From Doris montereyensis (Eukaryota > Mollusca > Gastropoda > Nudibranchia > Dorididae), in contig JAXRKP010000111.1 in assembly GCA_037039925.1 (NCBI GenBank), positions 101,001-165,000 of the forward strand: a stretch of 64,000 nucleotides of DNA. The letters are read 5' to 3'. Positions 34,276-64,000 of the stretch are shown in pieces. Under the pieces are notes generated by a model. That model made no database searches and was not told the DNA's origin. It worked only from the letters and a program-made list of their open reading frames with translations. The translations under genes were made by a program, and so were the position numbers. How positions within the stretch are numbered: position 1 is the first letter of the stretch; each line of letters begins with the position of its first letter.

Positions 34276-34619
34276 TTTATATAATATGTAGTGTACATAG
34301 TGGGGCAAGTGCTTTAGCAGATTTGGCAAGAAATGCTCAAAAGAAAGATATATATATATAAATAGATTGCACAATTGTCTCATTCAGTTATTAAAAATAC
34401 AAGCAGGAGGAGCAATGCCACGCTGTGACAAAGGCAAGATATCACCAAATCTCAATGAGATCAGGACTGAATGAACATACGTACACGTATCTCCATACCG
34501 TGAGCGTCTCACCACAGTTTCCAAACTCAATAAGTCCTTTCCTCTGTTTCTCTCTTGCTCTCCTCTTTCTTTCCCTCTCTCTTGTGTGTCTTTCTCTCCC
34601 CCTTCCGATCCCTCCGTCG

Positions 34620-34650
34620 TTGACACACACACACACACACTGTCTCTCTT

Positions 34651-34744
<94 letters not shown>
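34620..34744 (+). repeat. (AC)n then (CT)n microsatellite
   Basis: Short CA run followed by about 50 CT repeats. Intergenic. Confidence 0.95.
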
Positions 34745-34745
<1 letters not shown>

Positions 34746-35039
34746 TGAATCCAATAAGAAATCTAAGAGACACTGATGCTAATAATGTTATAGTGACGTC
34801 TTCATTCTTCTTCTTCCTAGGATTTGACCTCATGTGACTTTTAAAGTTTTTCTCTGGGCTACAGCTTCTCTCCTTGCTCCTAGCCTATTCTTACAAACAA
34901 TCATGGTCAGTGAGATTCACACAGGTGAAGGGAGGGAATGAAAGGAAGGAAGGAGAAAGACTAAATACAGCTGGTAAAAGTGAGGTAAGGGGCATGTCGA
35001 AAGTTAAGGAAATGACATTGAATAATACTCCTTACAGGA

Positions 35040-35240
35040 GTGATCAGCTTGGTTGGTAGCAAGCTTTCCTTTCATGGCGAGGTGATGGGTGCCGACGCAG
35101 AGGTCGCTGGGTTTGATCCTCATGGTGGCCAGGATTTGTTTTCTGTCTATTCCTTGCAATTGTCTTCGTTTTTGTTACTATGGGGCTTTAATATTATTCA
35201 ATGTCATTTCCTAAACATAGCTGGGTATAATAATATATTG
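35040..35240 (+). mobile_element. SINE family D, copy 1
   Basis: GGTGCCGACGCAGAGGTCGC, B box GGGTTTGATCCTC, then TCTATTCCTTGCAATTGTCT and ACTATGGGGCTTTAATATTA. Shared with 41225-41375. Confidence 0.65.
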
Positions 35241-35394
35241 CTTATCTTCTACGTCTCGCTGCTTAAACTTTTTTGGACCCCATGGGATTAAATTTTGTTA
35301 TTTTTTTTACAATGTCAAAGTTTTAAACCCCCAGACATAACTGTACATATTGCACTGACTCTTGTTGATAATAGTAAAGTTCCTTCTGAGGTGT

Positions 35395-35640
35395 TGTAGC
35401 TGAAACGTAGTCTTGTGAGCTGGTAATCATGATGACACTGGTTCAAACCCCACACTCTTAGGAAAGGAACTTCCCTCTACTTTCCTCACTTGACTTACGT
35501 GTGAATGAGTAACCAGCTATAAGTAGAGAAAGATCTTGTAAGAGTGTTAGTATGAAAAACCTGACCGGTTTGTGTACTGCATGCTCCCCCGGGGAGTTGA
35601 GAAGGAATTTGAATAAAATGCCCTGCTGGGGGATAAATGA
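35395..35640 (+). mobile_element. SINE family C, copy 3
   Basis: B box CTGGTTCAAACCCC, then CTTTCCTCACTTGACTTACG and AAGTAGAGAAAGATCTTGTA. Intergenic, directly followed by a family A copy. Confidence 0.72.
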
Positions 35641-35699
35641 TGTACAGTTGGTGAGGCCGCACTTGTGCGGGGATACAGACTATAAATCAATCTTTATCT

Positions 35700-35998
35700 T
35701 CAAGGCCCTTACGGCAAGCAGAGCTGGAGCTCATCCCAGTTTCAATAGTGTGAAGCAGAACAGGTGATAATACATCATCTCCTGGACTAGACGTTAATCT
35801 GTTGCAAGCTTTTACTTTTACTCCCAAGATGTCAGTGGTACTGGTAACCATTTGCTCCTGGATCGAGTGGGGAAAATGCGTGTTTAAGTGTCTTTACCAA
35901 GGAACATTACATTGTATCTAGCATTGCTAGGATTGGAACCCAGGACCTCATCATCCCAAGCCTGGCAACCTAACCACTAGGCCACCAGCGCCACTCAG
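35700..35998 (-). mobile_element. SINE family A, copy 3
   Basis: Reverse orientation, with GATTGGAACCCAGGACCTCA and GCAACCTAACCACTAGGCCA. It abuts a family C copy at its left. Confidence 0.75.
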
Positions 35999-36165
35999 TG
36001 GCAAATAGAACAAATTGATTTCAGGTTCATTACGTCCCCTTTACAAAAATCTGCGTAAATATGCTTTAACAAATAAACTTTTCCTAAATATCATCACTTT
36101 ACAAGCAAACTTTGCGTAATCAACAAAATGTCTTGATAAAGAACATATCTACATCATATCATTAA

Positions 36166-63279
<27,114 letters not shown>

Positions 63280-64000
63280 GATTATACTTTCTCACGTTTG
63301 ATGGGTTTCGGTTCAGGATTTAGCTTAAATTTATATTATTATTATCTTAGATCTAAATCTAGTTCTAGATTAGATAGATTGTTTCTCTAGGTCTATATCT
63401 TCTGGGGCTGTGGACACATGCATCAAATGTAGATCTACATCTTTTAAATATAATCAGTCTCTAAACCGATATTTGATTGGAACACTAGGTATAAGACTAT
63501 CATCTAGATCTAGTCACAAAAAATCTGTGCAGCTAGCGTTTTGTAAAAAAAATATAAATATTATTGATGGATTTCAAGGAAAATCTCAGGTGACTGGAAC
63601 CAAAATGTATCTTCCATATGAATGAGTTGCAAAGGAAGGGCAGCAACACGCAGTTTTCCAACCGATTTGGGGGCGGGGGATTCTTTAAACTTTTAAAAAG
63701 AGCTAGGCGAATTGGGTGAATTTACTTCTTCGGTTGGTTTTGATTAAGGCCTAGATTCTATTAGTATTTTCCCGGATATGGCTGTTATTTTGCCTTTCGA
63801 CGTTTGGTGTTAAGCATATGAAGACGAAGAAGAACGTAAAGGAAATAGAGTGATGGTATTGGATGAGACCTGAAAATAGACCTTGTATTTGTATCAGCAT
63901 GGAAAATGATGCTTGATAGAAATAACAATTATTGCAGAAAGATTAGAAATTATTTAGAGCAGGAGTTCTTAAAATTGGGGGGGCGTGGAGGGTTCACAAG
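63280..64000 (-). promoter_or_regulatory. FIG4 upstream region
   Basis: Region 5' of the FIG4 start codon. A GC box (GGGGGCGGGGG) lies at about 63669-63679, and TCTAGATC-type motifs cluster at 63340-63505. No coding sequence is recognised. Transcription start not determinable. Confidence 0.3.
63340..63510. repeat. AGATCTAGAT-motif cluster near the FIG4 start
   Basis: Units such as TTAGATCTAAATCTAGTTCT and CATCTAGATCTAGTC just upstream of FIG4 exon 1. A further set is at 62165-62205 and 63155-63195. Confidence 0.6.

Noticed and set aside
34177..34383. Ile-rich frame, and similar frames at 40525-40818 and 58902-59224
   Set aside because: Translations of ATT microsatellites. The 58910-59224 minus frame does contain real FIG4 exon 4 at its start, which is annotated separately.
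63410..63625. 71-codon plus-strand frame upstream of FIG4
   Set aside because: No recognisable motif and rich in AGATCTAGAT-type repeats; not distinguishable from chance.

Overview
The window is animal nuclear DNA, most likely from a mollusc and probably a gastropod. It is AT-rich and full of microsatellites, minisatellites and tRNA-derived SINEs, and it carries three conserved multi-exon genes with GT-AG introns. The mollusc assignment is an inference from protein divergence and repeat style, not from a search.

Layout. (1) Minus strand, about 16.46 kb down to the left edge: a gene of the FGFR1OP/FOP/CEP43 family (centriolar satellite and basal-body protein). Five N-terminal exons give the LisH/FOP-dimerisation region. 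Further down, on the same strand and in compatible phase, lie three exons encoding a canonical EF-hand pair, then an exon with the acidic FOP-like 'FFDD' motif. The gene runs off the left edge. (2) Plus strand, 19.26-27.21 kb: importin subunit alpha of the KPNA2 (alpha-1) type, 11 coding exons and about 527 codons, arranged head-to-head with FOP. (3) 27.2-36.2 kb: intergenic DNA rich in repeats, including an internally deleted Tigger/pogo transposon with intact ends (31307-32635). (4) Minus strand, 63.28 kb down to 36.17 kb: FIG4 (SAC3), the SAC-domain phosphoinositide 5-phosphatase. Nineteen coding exons were found, including the exon with the CX5R catalytic motif; one short exon was not found. 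Its introns hold a broken non-LTR retrotransposon (41.7-43.6 kb), several minisatellites and many SINEs.

The genes are unrelated in pathway: nuclear import, centrosome/cilium, and PI(3,5)P2 turnover in the endolysosome. All three share one oddity. Conserved exons with good splice sites are interrupted by one- or two-base indels, mostly single-base losses in short homopolymers. This pattern fits residual long-read assembly error better than independent pseudogenisation of three housekeeping genes.

The most interesting biological points are the possible FOP-EF-hand gene architecture, three separate FIG4-intron minisatellites that all have a unit of about 37 bp, a high-copy interspersed repeat of about 130 bp, Tigger-like elements with TA target duplications, and AGATCTAGAT-type motif clusters around both promoter regions.
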